Below are positions 21,498 to 33,297 of a stretch of DNA of 64,000 bases, in pieces (within the stretch, counting starts at the first letter, position 1; each line of letters opens with the position of its first letter). The notes beneath the pieces are model-generated. The model searched no databases. It had not been told where the DNA came from and saw only the letters and a program-made list of their open reading frames with translations. Origin of the DNA: Apium graveolens (Eukaryota > Streptophyta > Magnoliopsida > Apiales > Apiaceae). The position numbers and the translations under genes are program-made. Location: NCBI RefSeq assembly GCF_009905375.1, contig NC_133655.1, forward strand, positions 165,438,967 through 165,502,966, given 5' to 3'.

Positions 21498-21929
21498 CTA
21501 AGAAAATAAATGAGGGTACTTTTCTCTCATATCACTTTCTAATTCCCAGGTTGACTCTTCAACCTTTGGGTTTCTCCACAATACTCTTACTAACTTTACC
21601 ACTTTATTTCTCAATACTTTCTTTCTTTCCTCTAGAATCTCTATCGGACTCTCTACATATGATAAATCTGCCTGAAGCTCTATTGGTTTATATTCTATTA
21701 CATGTCTGGAGTCTGGATTATATTTCTTGAGCATAGATACATGAAAAACATTGTGAATGTGCTCCATGTGCAGAGGTAACACCAATTCGTAAGCTACTTT
21801 GCCAACGCGCTTTAGGATTTCAAAAGGTCCGACATATCTTGGGCTTAGCTTCCCTTTCTTCCCAAACCTCGTTAGTCCTTTCCACGGTGATACTTTCAAT
21901 AATACCAAGCTTCCTTCTTCAAATTCCAT
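21498..21929 (-). pseudogene. integrase C-terminus and chromodomain (Tekay-2)
   Basis: 143 codons continuing the integrase frame after an in-frame TAG at about 21957. GSLVLLKVSPWKGLTRFGKK and SPRYVGPFEI are the usual integrase C-terminal module, followed by IHNVFHVSMLKKY. The last 50 residues (SPIEILEERKKVLRN ... VLWRNPKVEESTWELE) form a chromodomain, the mark of chromoviruses, which is thought to steer integration toward particular chromatin. The downstream end lies about 20 bp before the polypurine tract. This segment itself is undamaged. Confidence 0.9.
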
Positions 21930-21959
21930 GTCTTTCCTTGACTGGTCTGCATATTTCCT

Positions 21960-23543
21960 CTAACGATCTTGTGCGGCTATTAATCTTTTCTGGATAAGTT
22001 CAACAACTTCCTTTGTCTGCTGTACCAGTTCAGGTCCAAGTATCTTGCATTCTCCTACTTCATCCCAATATATTGGAGATCTACATTTGCGTCCATAAAG
22101 GGCTTCATAGGGTGGCATCCTAATGCTGGCATGATAACTGTTGTTGTAAGCAAACTCTACTAGAGGTAAATGTTTGTCCCAACTTCCTTTAAAGTCAATA
22201 GCACAAACACGTAACATATCCTCGATTGTCTGGATCGTTCTTTCACTTTGGCCATCCGTTTGGGGGTGATAAGCTGTACTCATATTCAGTCTTGTTCCCA
22301 AACATTCTTGAAAACTCTTCCAAAATCTTGAATTAAATCTTGGATCTCGATCAGATACAATAGACACAGGAATTCCATGACGAACTACGATCTCTTTCAA
22401 GTACATATGGACTAACTTGTCGAGCGAAAATCTTTCATTTATAGGCAGAAAATGAGCTGACTTGGTAAGTCTATCCACGATAATCCAAATGGCATCATGA
22501 TTAGCCCTTGTCCTTGGTAATCCAACTATGAAATCCATGGTAATATGTTCCCACTTCCACTCTGGAATCTCCAATGGCTGTAGCAATCCGCTTGGTCTCT
22601 GATGCTCTGCTTTAACTCTCTGACAGGTATAATATTTGCTAACCCATTCCACAATTTCCCTCTTCATATCTGGCCACCAATAATTCTTCTTTAAATCTCT
22701 GTACATTTTGGTACTCCCTGGATGGATGGAATATCTTGAACTATGTGCTTCTTGTAAAATTTCATTCTTTAACTCCGTCACCGGTGGAATCCAGATTCTA
22801 GATGAAAATCTCAAAATGCTTTGATCATCCTTTTGCGTGCATAATTCTTCACCTACCAAATGATTTATATCTTGATCCATTACATCTTCCTGACATTTCT
22901 TTATTTTCTCCAACAACTCCGGCTGGAAAGTCATACTATACACTTTCGCTTCCTCAGGTTTGTAAACTCTAATTTCCAATTCCAATTTCTGAAATTCTTT
23001 ATGTATATCTTCAGGTACTGATAACACATTCAACCTTTCCTTCCGACTCAATGCATCTGCCACAACGTTCGCTTTACCGGGATGATAATTAATCGAGCAA
23101 TCATAGTCTTTGATCAACTCTAACCATCTCTTTTGCCTCATATTAAGTTCCTTCTGGGTAAATATATATTTCAAACTTTTGTGATCCGTATAAATCTCAC
23201 ATTTCTCTCCATACAGATAATGTCTCCAAATTTTCAAAGCAAATACTATGGCTGCTAACTCCAAGTCATGAGTAGGATACTTCTGTTCGTGTGGTTTCAA
23301 TTGCTTTGACGCATACGCAATCACCTTGTCATGCTGCATAAGAACACATCCTAATCCTTTGTGAGAAGCATCACTATAAATTACGAAATTCCCTTGATCG
23401 TCTGGAAGTGACAAAAAAGGTGCCGTGATTAATCTCCGCTTCAATTCCTGAAAACTTTCTTCGCACTTATCGTTCCATATAAACTTTTCATTCTTTTGTG
23501 TAAGCTTTGACAATGGCGTTGCAATCCTTGAGAAATTCTGCAC
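21960..23543 (-). pseudogene. RNase H and integrase (Tekay-2)
   Basis: A 527-codon open segment. RNase [14 protein letters not shown], a [19 protein letters not shown] stretch, TDHKSL and [19 protein letters not shown]. Integrase: zinc finger with His pair near [13 protein letters not shown], but its Cys pair reads YYTC, so one Cys has become Tyr. The catalytic core keeps Asp in MDFIVGLP, Asp in [10 protein letters not shown] and Glu in [10 protein letters not shown]. The upstream boundary is an in-frame TGA (CGA-to-TGA-type) at about 23544, the downstream one a TAG (CAG-to-TAG-type) at about 21957. Neither break shifts the frame. Confidence 0.92.
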
Positions 23544-24440
23544 GAATCATCGATAATATCCTGCCAATCCCAAGAAACTTCTTACCTCAGTGGGTGTTCT
23601 CGGTCTTTCCCAATTCGTAATTGCCTCGATCTTTGCCGGGTCCACTTTGATCCCTTCGTTACTGACTATGTGTCCTAAGAATTGAACTTCCTGTAGCCAA
23701 AACTCACACTTCGAGAATTTAGCATATTACTTATTTTTCCTTAAAATCTCCAAAGCCGTTCTCACATGTTTCGCATGATCCTCTTCTGTCTTTGAATAGA
23801 TTAAAATATCGTCTATAAACACAATAACAAACTTATCCAAATACTCCTTGAAAATTCTATTCATCAGGTCCATAAACGCTGCCGGGGCATTGGTCAATCC
23901 AAAAGACATCACTAAAAACTCGTAATGTCCATACCTTGTTCTGAAAGCTGTCTTTGGTATATCTTCTGGCTTGATCTTCAGTTGATGATATCCCGATCTT
24001 AAATCAATTTTGGAGAAGTACTTGGCTCCCTTCAACTGGTTAAACAGATCATCGATTCTGGGTAACGGATACTTGTTCTTGATTGTCAGCTTGTTGAGCT
24101 CCCTATAGTCAATACATAGTCTCATGCGTCCATCTTTCTTCTTGACAAATAATACCGGTGCTCCCCACGGGATACACTGGGTCTGATTACTCCTTTCTCT
24201 AACAACTCCTGTAACTGCTTCGCTAGCTCTTTCATCTCAACAGGCGCCATTCTATACGGGGCCTTGGATACTGGTTCTGTTCCAGGTGTTAAGTCGATCG
24301 CAAATTCAATTTCTCTATCTGGAGGAAGTCCTGGTAACTCATCGGGAAATATGTCTGGAAATTCATTTACAACTGGAATATCTTCAAGTTTTGCTGGCTC
24401 CTGACTTCTGTCGATCACGTATGCTACGAAATGCTCACAT
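23544..24440 (-). pseudogene. reverse transcriptase (Tekay-2)
   Basis: From LEDIPVVNEFPDIFPDELPG through [16 protein letters not shown], then a one-base loss near 24150-24170 that scrambles about ten residues. The frame recovers at [20 protein letters not shown]. Core motifs are [34 protein letters not shown] and FIDDILIYS (YVDD-box equivalent). Stops: TAA at about 24441, separating protease from RT, and TAA at about 23727, after EILRKNK. The stretch from there to 23544 still reads as the normal RT-RNase H connection ([18 protein letters not shown]). The upstream half of RT and the active-site half are out of frame with each other. Confidence 0.9.
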
Positions 24441-25000
24441 CCTTATCGTAATAACTTCTTAGCTTGAATTATTGTTAAGAACTTCTTTACTTGCTTCTGT
24501 CCCTTGAACGTTACTATCTTTTCATCAGGCGTCTTCACTATTACCTCCTTATGTCGACAATCTATCTGGGCATCGTGCTTAGATAACCAATCCATCCCTA
24601 ATATAACGTCAAATTCTCCTAACTTAAATGGTATCAAATCTACACAAAACATATTACCAGAAATTTCAACCTCACAATTTCCACAAACTTGATTCACAGT
24701 TACACGTTCTTGATTTGTTAACTCCACAGTCATTATTTTATTTAAATACCCAACTGGACAATTTAACTTACTAACAAAATCTTGTGAAACAAACGATCGA
24801 GTTGCTCCCGAATCTATTAACACTTTGGCACATAAAGAATTAACATTAAGCGTACCTGCCACAATATCCGTATCCTGGATAGCATCCCTGACTGACATGT
24901 CGAAGACTCTAGCCCTTGGAGTCTCATTTACTGTTGGGGTAGATCCTATGATCCTCAAGACATTACTGACTGGGGCTGATGTCTTGCAATCCCTGGCCAT
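24441..25000 (-). pseudogene. aspartic protease (Tekay-2)
   Basis: Retropepsin-like protease with active-site VLIDSGATRSFVS about 60 residues in, the flap region VTVNQVCGNCEVEI, and FDVILGMDWLSKHDAQIDC. The product would cleave the gag-pol polyprotein. It is open between an in-frame TGA at about 25001-25006 (upstream, in the last zinc knuckle) and TAA at about 24441 (downstream). Confidence 0.9.
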
Positions 25001-25003
25001 ATG

Positions 25004-26119
25004 TCACGGCTTTCCATATTTGAAGCATGTAAATCCAATGGCTGGAACCTTCACTGCTGGATTCCGGATAGGCTGATCCTTATTTGCTAGCTCTCTAGCT
25101 GGCTGATTTCGGCACTCCCTCGAATAGTGCCCTTTCTGGTTGCATCTAAAACATACCACATTCAACTTGTTACAAACTCCTCCATGCTTCTTTCCACAAA
25201 CTTGACAATCTGGAAAAGTTAATCTCAACTGATTCGGCTGATTCACATTAGCTGGATGGTTGCCCTGGCCTCCGTCTCCTGCATTTTGTCTCCTAAAATT
25301 AAAATTTCTCCCTGACAGGAACTTGCCCTTCTTAAAGTTTGGAAACTTCCCTGGTTGTGACTGACCCTCACTTCCCTCAACTTTCCTTTTCTTGCTTTCC
25401 TTTTCCTTCTAGAACATCTCACTCTCTGTCTCTGCAATCATAGACTTCTGTACTACTCCTGCATAGGTATCCAATTCAAAAATGGCTACCTTCCCTCTGA
25501 TCCATGGTTTCAAACCCTGCTGGAATCTTTTAGCTTTCTTTCTATCAGTATCAACATACGACGGTACATACCTTGACAATTCCTCAAACTTACCCTCATA
25601 ATATGTTACCGACATGTTCCCTTGCTTTAATTCTAAAAACTTCAGCTCCATTTGATCCTGAACAAACTGAGGAAAATACTTTTCTAAAAACAATTCCTTA
25701 AACCTTTCCCAAGTAATAACATCTGTGCCTTCCAATGTCTTCACCATTTCCCACCAATAGGTGGCCTCATTCTTCAGATAGTAACTTGCAAACTCAACCT
25801 TCTGTTCTTCCTTTACTTTCACTAAGGAAAATGCCTTCTCTATTTCCTTTAACCAAACATTTGCTTCAATTGGCTCTAAGGAACCCTTGAATTCTGGTGG
25901 GTTTACTGCCTGAAAAGTTTTAAAAGTTACCTGGGGGTTGGTCTGTCTTTGTTGTTGTTGTGCCAGGTGAACTGTTTGTTGGGCCAAGATTTGAAGAATC
26001 TGGGCTATTGCTGGGCCCATGGGTCCTGGGTTCACATTCGGGTTTGTATCATCTTGGTTGTTATTGCTGTGGGTTTCTTCATTCTGGGTGTTGGTGCGGG
26101 TATTTCTTCTGGGAGGCAT
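25004..26119 (-). pseudogene. gag with zinc knuckles (Tekay-2)
   Basis: Starts at ATG 26117-26119 (MPPRRNTRTN); an upstream in-frame ATG at 26161 is less likely because most family members start at the Pro/Arg-rich peptide. The capsid domain is recognisable: FKGSLEPIEANVWLKEIEK, YYLKNEATYWWE, RFKELFLEKYFPQ, FQQGLKPWIRGKV. TAG at about 25409 interrupts, and the frame then continues through a basic region to two knuckles: CQVCGKKHGGVC and the CCHC CFRCNQKGHYSREC. A third reads CFKYGKP then TGA, with one Cys changed to Tyr. Apart from the nonsense codons, the reading frame is preserved. Confidence 0.9.
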
Positions 26120-26161
26120 TTTCTGTAAAGAATCAATCAATTTATTTAGTTTTTGAATCAA

Positions 26162-26578
26162 ATCTTTGCATAAAGGAAAAGTTTTGTAAAATAGGAATAT
26201 CTCTTTTTGAAAACAGTTGTAACTAAGTAAATTGCATGCTTCTTTACAGAATATAAATAGTTATGGAAAACAGGGCACATGTTATCACAGGGTATAACTG
26301 GTGCAATAAATAAGGTAAGGTAAAATAGGTGCAATAAAGTAAATGACAGTGCTGGAAAGGAAAAAGGTACTGATATATATAGATCAAAAGTTTTATGTAG
26401 TACAAGCGTAAAGACGCTTCGGAAGTAAAAGCAAAAAGGGTGCAACAACCTACTCACTAGTCAGCATAGCTGGTCTATAAATACAACTCAAAAGTCTACT
26501 TCTACACACTACACACTACTGTACATACTACATAATCACAACAACACTGCTCAGAATCTTCATTTCTGAATCTCTGGC
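26162..26578 (-). other. Tekay-2 spacer between extra ORF and gag
   Basis: No gene recognised. An open frame of about 100 codons across it on the minus strand is hydrophobic and low in complexity and overlaps the gag start, so I treat it as spurious. Confidence 0.5.
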
Positions 26579-27094
26579 TCATGGAAAATCTGGACCTCCT
26601 ATCTCCTCAAGCTCCTCTAGAACCCACTTAGCCCACTCTACTAGGAAATCAGGGGTGATGTCCTCGTGTGTAGCCTCAGCAATCCTCACAACAGCTGCTC
26701 TACGAAACGCCTGGAGCCTCTCCCTAAGTTGCCTCTCACCACTCCCCATCTCTCTGGTATGCATGATATGCAATAACTCCTGGATCTGACCCTGTAGGAA
26801 TCGCTGCTCCATAAGGAAAGCCTCAAACTGATGATATGGGACAGGATAGGAAGAGAACTGGAAAGGTACTCCTGTGACTGAATGACTAGTAAAGCCTGAA
26901 TCAGCAGGTGGGGGTCCTCTAACAGGTGGCCTCACGCCTGGAGGTGGAATAGCTTGCAATGGTACGGGCTGCAACACAGGTGGATGTAGTATAGCCAACA
27001 CGGGTGGAACAACAAGACGTGAATCCGAAGACATCACTCCAACTGAAGGCTCTGAGTGATCAGCTGATACGGGAATAAAAGAGTCGGCCATCAC
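26579..27094 (-). CDS. extra ORF between primer site and gag (Tekay-2), unknown function
   Basis: 171 codons, ATG at 27094, no internal stop, in the element's leader about 180 bp after the primer site and 460 bp before gag. The N-terminal half is Pro/Val/Ser-rich (PPPGVRPPVRGPP), the C-terminal half is predicted helical and charged, with YHQFEAFLMEQRFLQGQIQE and RQLRERLQAFRRAAVVRIAE. No known domain, signal peptide or membrane segment. It sits where translation from the full-length RNA would meet it before gag. Its intactness, while gag-pol carries at least seven lesions, may be chance in a short ORF or may reflect use by the family. Confidence 0.5.
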   Translation of the reverse strand: MMADSFIPVSADHSEPSVGVMSSDSRLVVPPVLAILHPPVLQPVPLQAIPPPGVRPPVRGPPPADSGFTSHSVTGVPFQFSSYPVPYHQFEAFLMEQRFLQGQIQELLHIMHTREMGSGERQLRERLQAFRRAAVVRIAEATHEDITPDFLVEWAKWVLEELEEIGGPDFP

Positions 27095-27271
27095 TGCTAT
27101 CTGAAATCATATCGCAATATAAGAATCTCGTACCATAACGTGAATTACACTAATACCTGATATACCGAAGCACTCAACCTCTCGACGTTCTATCTTTCTA
27201 TTCCTTACTTCTAATCCTAACCCTCTACCCATTCCCGTTAACCTAGGCTTGTGTCAGGGACTTATAACCTG

Positions 27272-27285
27272 TAGCACTGATACCA
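27272..27285 (-). other. primer-binding site (Tekay-2)
   Basis: On the minus strand TGGTATCAGTGCTA, four bases after the 5' LTR end. It matches the initiator-Met tRNA type site at nine bases, then has T in place of the usual A (CAGTGC against CAGAGC). Confidence 0.85.
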
Positions 27286-27289
27286 AACA

Positions 27290-30200
27290 TGTGGCGCCCT
27301 CCAAACCGGGGTCAGAAGTTTGGGATCCACACACACACCTTATTTATAACCTGCTTATAACAATGATAAAGATAATAATAATAATAATATATGCAGTGAC
27401 CCTACTTACCAACCACCACGGACCGCAACAGGTTAAAGTATGCACACAAGCCAAACACACTAATATATTACAAACCGTTCAAATCCCAATCATTCAAACT
27501 CAAACTGAGTATTAAACTTTATTACAACTTTTACAAACTTAAATTATCCCAAAAGAAGCCTACTAGCTCAGCTTTCTCAACCTGAACCCCTAGCTCTCGC
27601 GCTGGACTGGGGATCCTCTTTACCAACTGGTTCCTTTTTAACTGGAAAGAATATAAACAACATTGCACAAATGAGCTAACTAGCTCAGCAAGTCACAATG
27701 ATAAAACTGAGAATAATGATCATCAAGTGAATATGATTATGATATCAAGTGAACAATGGATTATAATTTAGAATTGGATATTATACTTTTAATTTAAAAA
27801 CCAAGGTTAGGCTGCTGATCAGTCACGCACTAATCCCGAGCAAGGCACACAGCATTGCTCTAACTACTGGATCCAAGGCACACATTGGCCTAACTTGACC
27901 ATTATATGGTCTGACCACGAATCTGGTCCACAATTTTATAAAAACAGTCCAATTCTAACATAATAACAGAATATGCAATAATAAACAATAACCAGAATTA
28001 ATAACAACAATAAGTGTTTAACAATGAAAGGGTTTCAATCCTTGTAAGGATCAATAAGTCAATTTAAAAGCTTGGATGCTGGGTTTCAAAGATTTGGGCT
28101 TCCAAAGCATAGGATGCAATGATTGAGTATACAAGTAATTCAGTTCAGTGTTCGGGATTTTGTTTGCATGTATTTGTAGAGTAGTATCGTATGCTTGAGA
28201 TTCGTGTTTGGGTACAGAACAATCAATGGTCTAGAAAGAATAAGGTTCATGGCTCAAGAACAATAACTGGAATCAGGGTTTGGGTTTCAGTGCTTCAAAG
28301 CACTTGCAATATCAACAAGACTATCAAGTACTACAATATCTCGAGAAAGTTCAGAACACTTGCCTGGTATTAGCTTACTACACTGCACTCGATTCCAATT
28401 ACAACCGTCTTACTCCTCAACTATCTGTTTCCCTTTTCTACGCCTTGCCTCTTCTGCTCACATATCATAAACATCTATCAATAATCGACTCATAGAATTC
28501 TATTTAACACATACTTCTATCTACCCTTCGCTTTACCCAAATCCGATTAACGAATTGAAAGTTATGCAATAATCAGTAAACATCGAATATATAAACTGAC
28601 AGTCAACCAACATATCACATATAACACATAATACGTCACATAATCAATGACATATCATTTATAAAGACATTTCAGGTCATAAATAGGCTTTCTGGTATTT
28701 AAAATGATTTTTAAAACATTTTTCGGAATTAAAACGGGTCGTTGGATCAATTTCGGGTTAATAAACAGGGTTCGGTTGGCCAATTCTGGCTCCGAAATAA
28801 TTTTAGAATAATTATCGAGCCTTGGAAATAATTTAAAATAATATTTTGAAGCTCGAAACTATTTTTCGGAATTTTTAAATCATTTTTAAATAATTAAATC
28901 TAATTAAATAATTAATTAAAATCAATTAATAATTAATTAAATCAATTAATCAATTAATTTTGAATTAATTGACCAATTAATCAATTAAAAATTAACTAAA
29001 ATTATTAACTAATTAATTCAGATTTATCTGTGAATTAAAAATAATTTTTGAAATTAAAATAATAATTTTTAGAATTTTCAGAAACTAAATAGGAAATATG
29101 ATTTTTAAACATTTTATAAACAGGAATCCTAAATTTGCAAAGTCTGGAAACTTCGGGGACCTAACTGTATCGTCCCCAAAAGTTTAGGGACCAAACTGCA
29201 AATATTACAGTCTAGTCGCCGGAAAACGTCGGGGTGGCCGGAGAACACGTTCCCGGCGTCCTCGCCCCACCAACACTTCCAGATCACATCTATACTTTAC
29301 CAGGAACACAACCAAGCCAACAAATCGTTCTAATCATCTCTGAGTTGGCCGGAATTTGGCCGTGAAGTTTGCCAGTTTCCGGCGAACTTCAGAAATATTC
29401 AAAATACAACTCCCTTCTCTATAGACCTCGGTGATTCATGAAACTTATACGACTGGATTGCAAATTTCACAGAGAACACAACCCACTATATCACAACATC
29501 AATCTATTACAGAATAAGAAACCCCCAAATTTCAATTAAGAAAATTCATACGGGTTATAAACCCTAATTTTGAAATTCGAAAATCAAACTCAAATTTGAA
29601 CATGTTATTGAACTCCAAATCAGACGTATAATATACCAAAATCATCAGGAAAACAAGCTCTACAACATGCAATCATCAAATCATACAAACAATCATCCGA
29701 ACGAAAATTCATATTTTTAATAAAATAAATTCGAAAATAATTAAATTTTTAGAAATTAAACCTTTGATTCTGCAGGTGTATGGATTACAGATTCTGATAG
29801 AGCTTCTCAAGGCCTTCAAATCCAGTACTCGAGCTTTTCAAAAAAAGATGAATAACACCTTCAAAAGTTGGTTTGATTCTTGAAACAGTTTATGAATATA
29901 GGATTTTTCTCTGTAAAATTATATATTTATCTGTCTGCAAATGATTTTGATACGAAATAAAATACGGAAAAATGCTATTTATATTTACGGAAAATTAGTA
30001 TCTCGTTGGATCATTCCGGATATAAAACGGTACATTTATTTGTAAAAACTGATCCAAACGGTATCGGTTTTCGGGATAATTATCCAAATCAGTACAATTT
30101 GTACTGCGGTCTTGGTCTCAGCGCCTAGTTACACGTACTACGAAGTGATAATTGAGATAGTTTAATAAAAACTTCCGTTTATCGAAAATACGGGTTTTAT

Positions 30201-30660
30201 TGATTTACCTAAACGAATATTATATCGAAAATGTTGCGCCGGGACCCGCGCAGGATAAACCGTACACCGGATCGAAAAAGTCGAAACATGGAATATGCTC
30301 GGAATATTACAATTAGGTTAGGAAGGAGTTCTCGGAAGAGTTTCGGGTTCCAAAAACGTAACAACGGGTGACGTCGGTTGGTTCCCGTTTTTATAAAATA
30401 GATTTTAATTACCCGGAAAAGATTTTATAAATTTCATATGATTCTTATAAATCCATAAATCAACATAAAAATAATTAGGAAGATATGACAATTATTTATA
30501 TTTTATTTTGGACATTTAAAAAATTAAAATACTCAATTAATATTATTTTTGAATATACAAGTACAGATAACACTTAATAATTAACTCACAGAATAGATAC
30601 TGAACACACATAATAATTATTTAATAGCAAAAATAATTACGATATATCCCGGATATTACA
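27290..30660 (-). repeat. 5' LTR of Tekay-2
   Basis: Runs TGTGGCGCCC to GGATATTACA on the + strand, followed by target duplication GTTTA. It aligns with 18041-21459 throughout. Compared with that copy it lacks about 39 bp after 28080 but carries a short extra stretch (AAACGGGTCGTTGGATC) near 28732. Confidence 0.93.
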
Positions 30661-30866
30661 GTTTATCCTCATCCGTCGAATTGTCTAAATCACAGCCGTT
30701 AATTCCCTGAACATTATCCATCGAGTATACTTACAGTTTGTAAGCATTACATGACGGATAATGGGTGGAATTCTTACAGTTTATTTTTAAAAAACGGCTA
30801 TTTTAGGCAATTTCTATTGGTTAATTTACTTTTCTTTATTATTTTTATTCGTTGTTTTTGAGATAG

Positions 30867-30985
30867 TATAAAAGCTTATTTCATTCCAATTATTTTCTTT
30901 TATCACTCTCAAATTCAACTGCTTCTATTTCTTTCTCTCTCAAGCAAATCTTCTCTTTCTCTCTTCAAGCTTTCTTTCTCTAACA
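30867..30985 (+). promoter_or_regulatory. promoter and CT-rich leader of the SIRE-A post-pol ORF
   Basis: A CAAT-like ATTGGTT near 30815 is followed by TATAAAAG at 30867-30874. A strongly pyrimidine-rich leader (TTTCTCTCTCTC-type runs, 30895-30985) then runs into AACAATGG at the ATG. The layout is that of a plant RNA polymerase II promoter with a CT-rich 5' UTR, and it is internal to a retrotransposon. Its use is not proven. Confidence 0.55.
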
Positions 30986-33292
30986 ATGGCACCTGTAGTA
31001 AAGATTATGTCTCAAACTGGGTTCATTTATGAGAAGAACAACTTCACTGCTTTGGTCAATAAGGGTATTCAGCAATCAGAAGACTATCACAAGATGATGG
31101 ACTTTGTGAAGAACTGCAAGTTAAATTACGCCATGCTGGAATCACCCATAATTTTCTGTGAAGTTGTTGAAGAGATATGGACCACTGCAATCTACAACTC
31201 TACTGACAAGACCATCACTCTAACCATCAAAGGTAATGGATTATATATCACTAGTGATGTGATAAAAGCATATTTCAAAATTCCTGATAATAATGTAACT
31301 TCACCATACACTGACACTGATATTATCAATATGCTTAATTCCATGCATTATGCACTTCCTACTTCTAAACTAAGTGATATTAGAAGAATGGGTCTTAGGA
31401 AGGAGTGGAGTTTCTTGTGTGATGTAGTTACTAAGGTTTTCTCTGGAAAAATCAGTAATTTTGATTCTGTAAATATTTCCATGCTTAACATGCTATACAT
31501 GCTAGTTACAGATAAATTTTACAATTTCAGTGACCTTGTCTTGATTGAGTTAGGTTTTAAACTAGGTGAGTTAGCTAAAAGAGGAAAGAATGTGTATTAT
31601 GCTAGATTCTTCATGTTATTAGCTAACCATCTATGTCAAGAAATTATGCTTGAGAACCCAAACAACAAACTGGCTTGTTGGGTTCAAGAGAGAAGACTCA
31701 TTGCAGATTTGAACAGAGCCAACCATCACAGGGATGTGCCAATGTTCTATTTTCCTGTAATGCAGACACCTCGGGTAAGTGAGGTAAGTTCATCCATCCC
31801 TACAACTATTCAAACCTCCTCCATTTCTTTGAGTTCAGGAATAGCTATGGCAACTATGATAATGATCAAACAGTTGCCTACCAAAGCTGCCAAAACCACT
31901 GAAATTTCTAAATCCAAATCAAAGAAAACCCCCTCTGGTATCTCTCAAAAGGTACCAGTTGAAAAATCCACCAAAGCCAAAGAGGGGAGTGTGAAGGAGG
32001 GTAAGTTAGGTGAGGGAAGGGGTGAACATCAAAGAAACCCCAAGAATAAGGTTGGAGAGTTGAGTGAATCCCAGCCTAGCCACACTGCAGTTTCTCAACA
32101 AACTGCAGTGCTTATAAAGGACAAAAGCTCACTTCTAGCTGCATCCTCCCAAAAGGATGTAGTTATTGAACAAAGCTCTCAGCCAAGAGCACAGGCCAAA
32201 AGGGTTAGGGACACAAGCTCACCCCAAACTTACACAAGAAAGAAGAAATCTAAAATCACTGGGGATGCACAGGGCACACACACAGTGCAAACTGGTGCTA
32301 AAGACACAGTCCCTGCATTTTCTCAAATTCAGTTTGATGTGGCTCCAATAAATGTGGAGTCACAGCCAAATCTCTTATAATAGAAGCATGAAACACCATA
32401 CTCACCAACAAACTCTCTAGAAGTGGATATGATAAACACTTCAATTCCTGATTCCCCTTCTTTAACTCTGTTGGGGAAGCCAAAATCTAGTGAAAGTGAG
32501 CATCATCTTTTAGATGATTTGTTGGCTCACTTTCCAATTCTTTCAGATACTATTGTGATATCTGTGCCTCAAATAACTTCAATCAACACAGAGTCAACAA
32601 TAGTTTCTCTTCCGACCTCATTCATTTCCACTCTCTCGATGGATATCGTTCATCCGTCGAGTAGTGATTGTATCCTGACGGATAAGCTTAACAACAGTTA
32701 TCCGTCGGATAGCATTACCACTCACTCGACGGATATCACTTATCCATCGAGTATCTCTGCACAACTTCAAACTTCAATTATTTCAAGTGCAGAAGATTTA
32801 GTGGTTGTACAGTCACTCTTAGGACTGAGAGAGGAGAGTGTATTGAGTGAGAGGCTGGGTTGCTCCCAGGAAAAAAGAGAGGAAAAGAGTGAAAATCAGC
32901 AATCCATTTTTTCAGGATTGGCACAAGTGAGTGAGAGGAGTCCCACCTTAGTAGGTGTAGGTGAGGGTGTGAGGGTGGGGAGCCAGGGTGAGACACTGAT
33001 GCAACAAAAGAGATATTTTTGAGAGAAAAGCAGGTACAGGAGAAATAAGGGTGGATCCAGCCATTGCTAGTGAGTCAATGATTGTGGATGATGCTGAAAA
33101 GGGAAGACAATTTCAGCTACATTACAAAGTTGTAATTGATAACATTTCCTTGGATGCTGACACTTTTACTCATCCTGTGTCAGCCTATCAACTGTTGGCT
33201 ACTCAGGGCAATGTGGAGGCAGAACAGACTTTGAACTTAGAACACACCTCAGAATCTCTTCAAAGAGATAAAGCTGCTGTAAATAGGATGCC
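30986..33292 (+). pseudogene. long ORF after pol of SIRE-A, first part
   Basis: Begins MAPVVKIMSQTGF and stays open for 464 codons. Residues 1-250 look like a folded globular domain (ESPIIFCEVVEEIWTTAIYN, LYITSDVIKAYFKIP, KEWSFLCDVVTKVFSGKI, YYARFFMLLANHLCQE), faintly like the plant 'putative transposon protein' domain. A Lys/Ser/Thr-rich low-complexity region follows. TAA and TAG occur back to back at 32378-32383, but the same frame continues to 33022, then a frameshift near 33030-33050. TCCGTCG/CGACGGA lie at 32653, 32701 and 32727 within coding sequence. The Angela-like element cuts the ORF at 33297, and the frame resumes at 41258. This is the position of the 'envelope-like' ORF of SIRE elements, but I see no signal peptide or membrane segment. 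Confidence 0.6.
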
Positions 33293-33297
33293 TTCTC

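Larger units (their letters stand above)
18041..30660 (-). mobile_element. Tekay-2: complete Tekay-type Ty3/gypsy chromovirus element, minus strand
   Basis: A 12.6-kb element bounded by GTTTA at 18036-18040 and 30661-30665. LTRs are 18041-21459 (3419 bp) and 27290-30660 (3371 bp). The primer site next to the right LTR and the purine tract next to the left LTR set the minus orientation. In transcript order: 5' LTR, primer site, a 171-codon extra ORF, gag, protease, RT, RNase H, integrase with chromodomain, polypurine tract, 3' LTR. The coding region has about six in-frame stops and one frameshift over 4.6 kb, a light load beside Tekay-1. The LTRs differ by scattered substitutions and a few indels, including about 39 bp near 18840 missing on the right. 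Confidence 0.93.

Noticed and set aside
30986..33292. SIRE-A post-pol ORF as a viral envelope protein
   Set aside because: No signal peptide, no transmembrane segment and no glycoprotein pattern seen; only the position fits.
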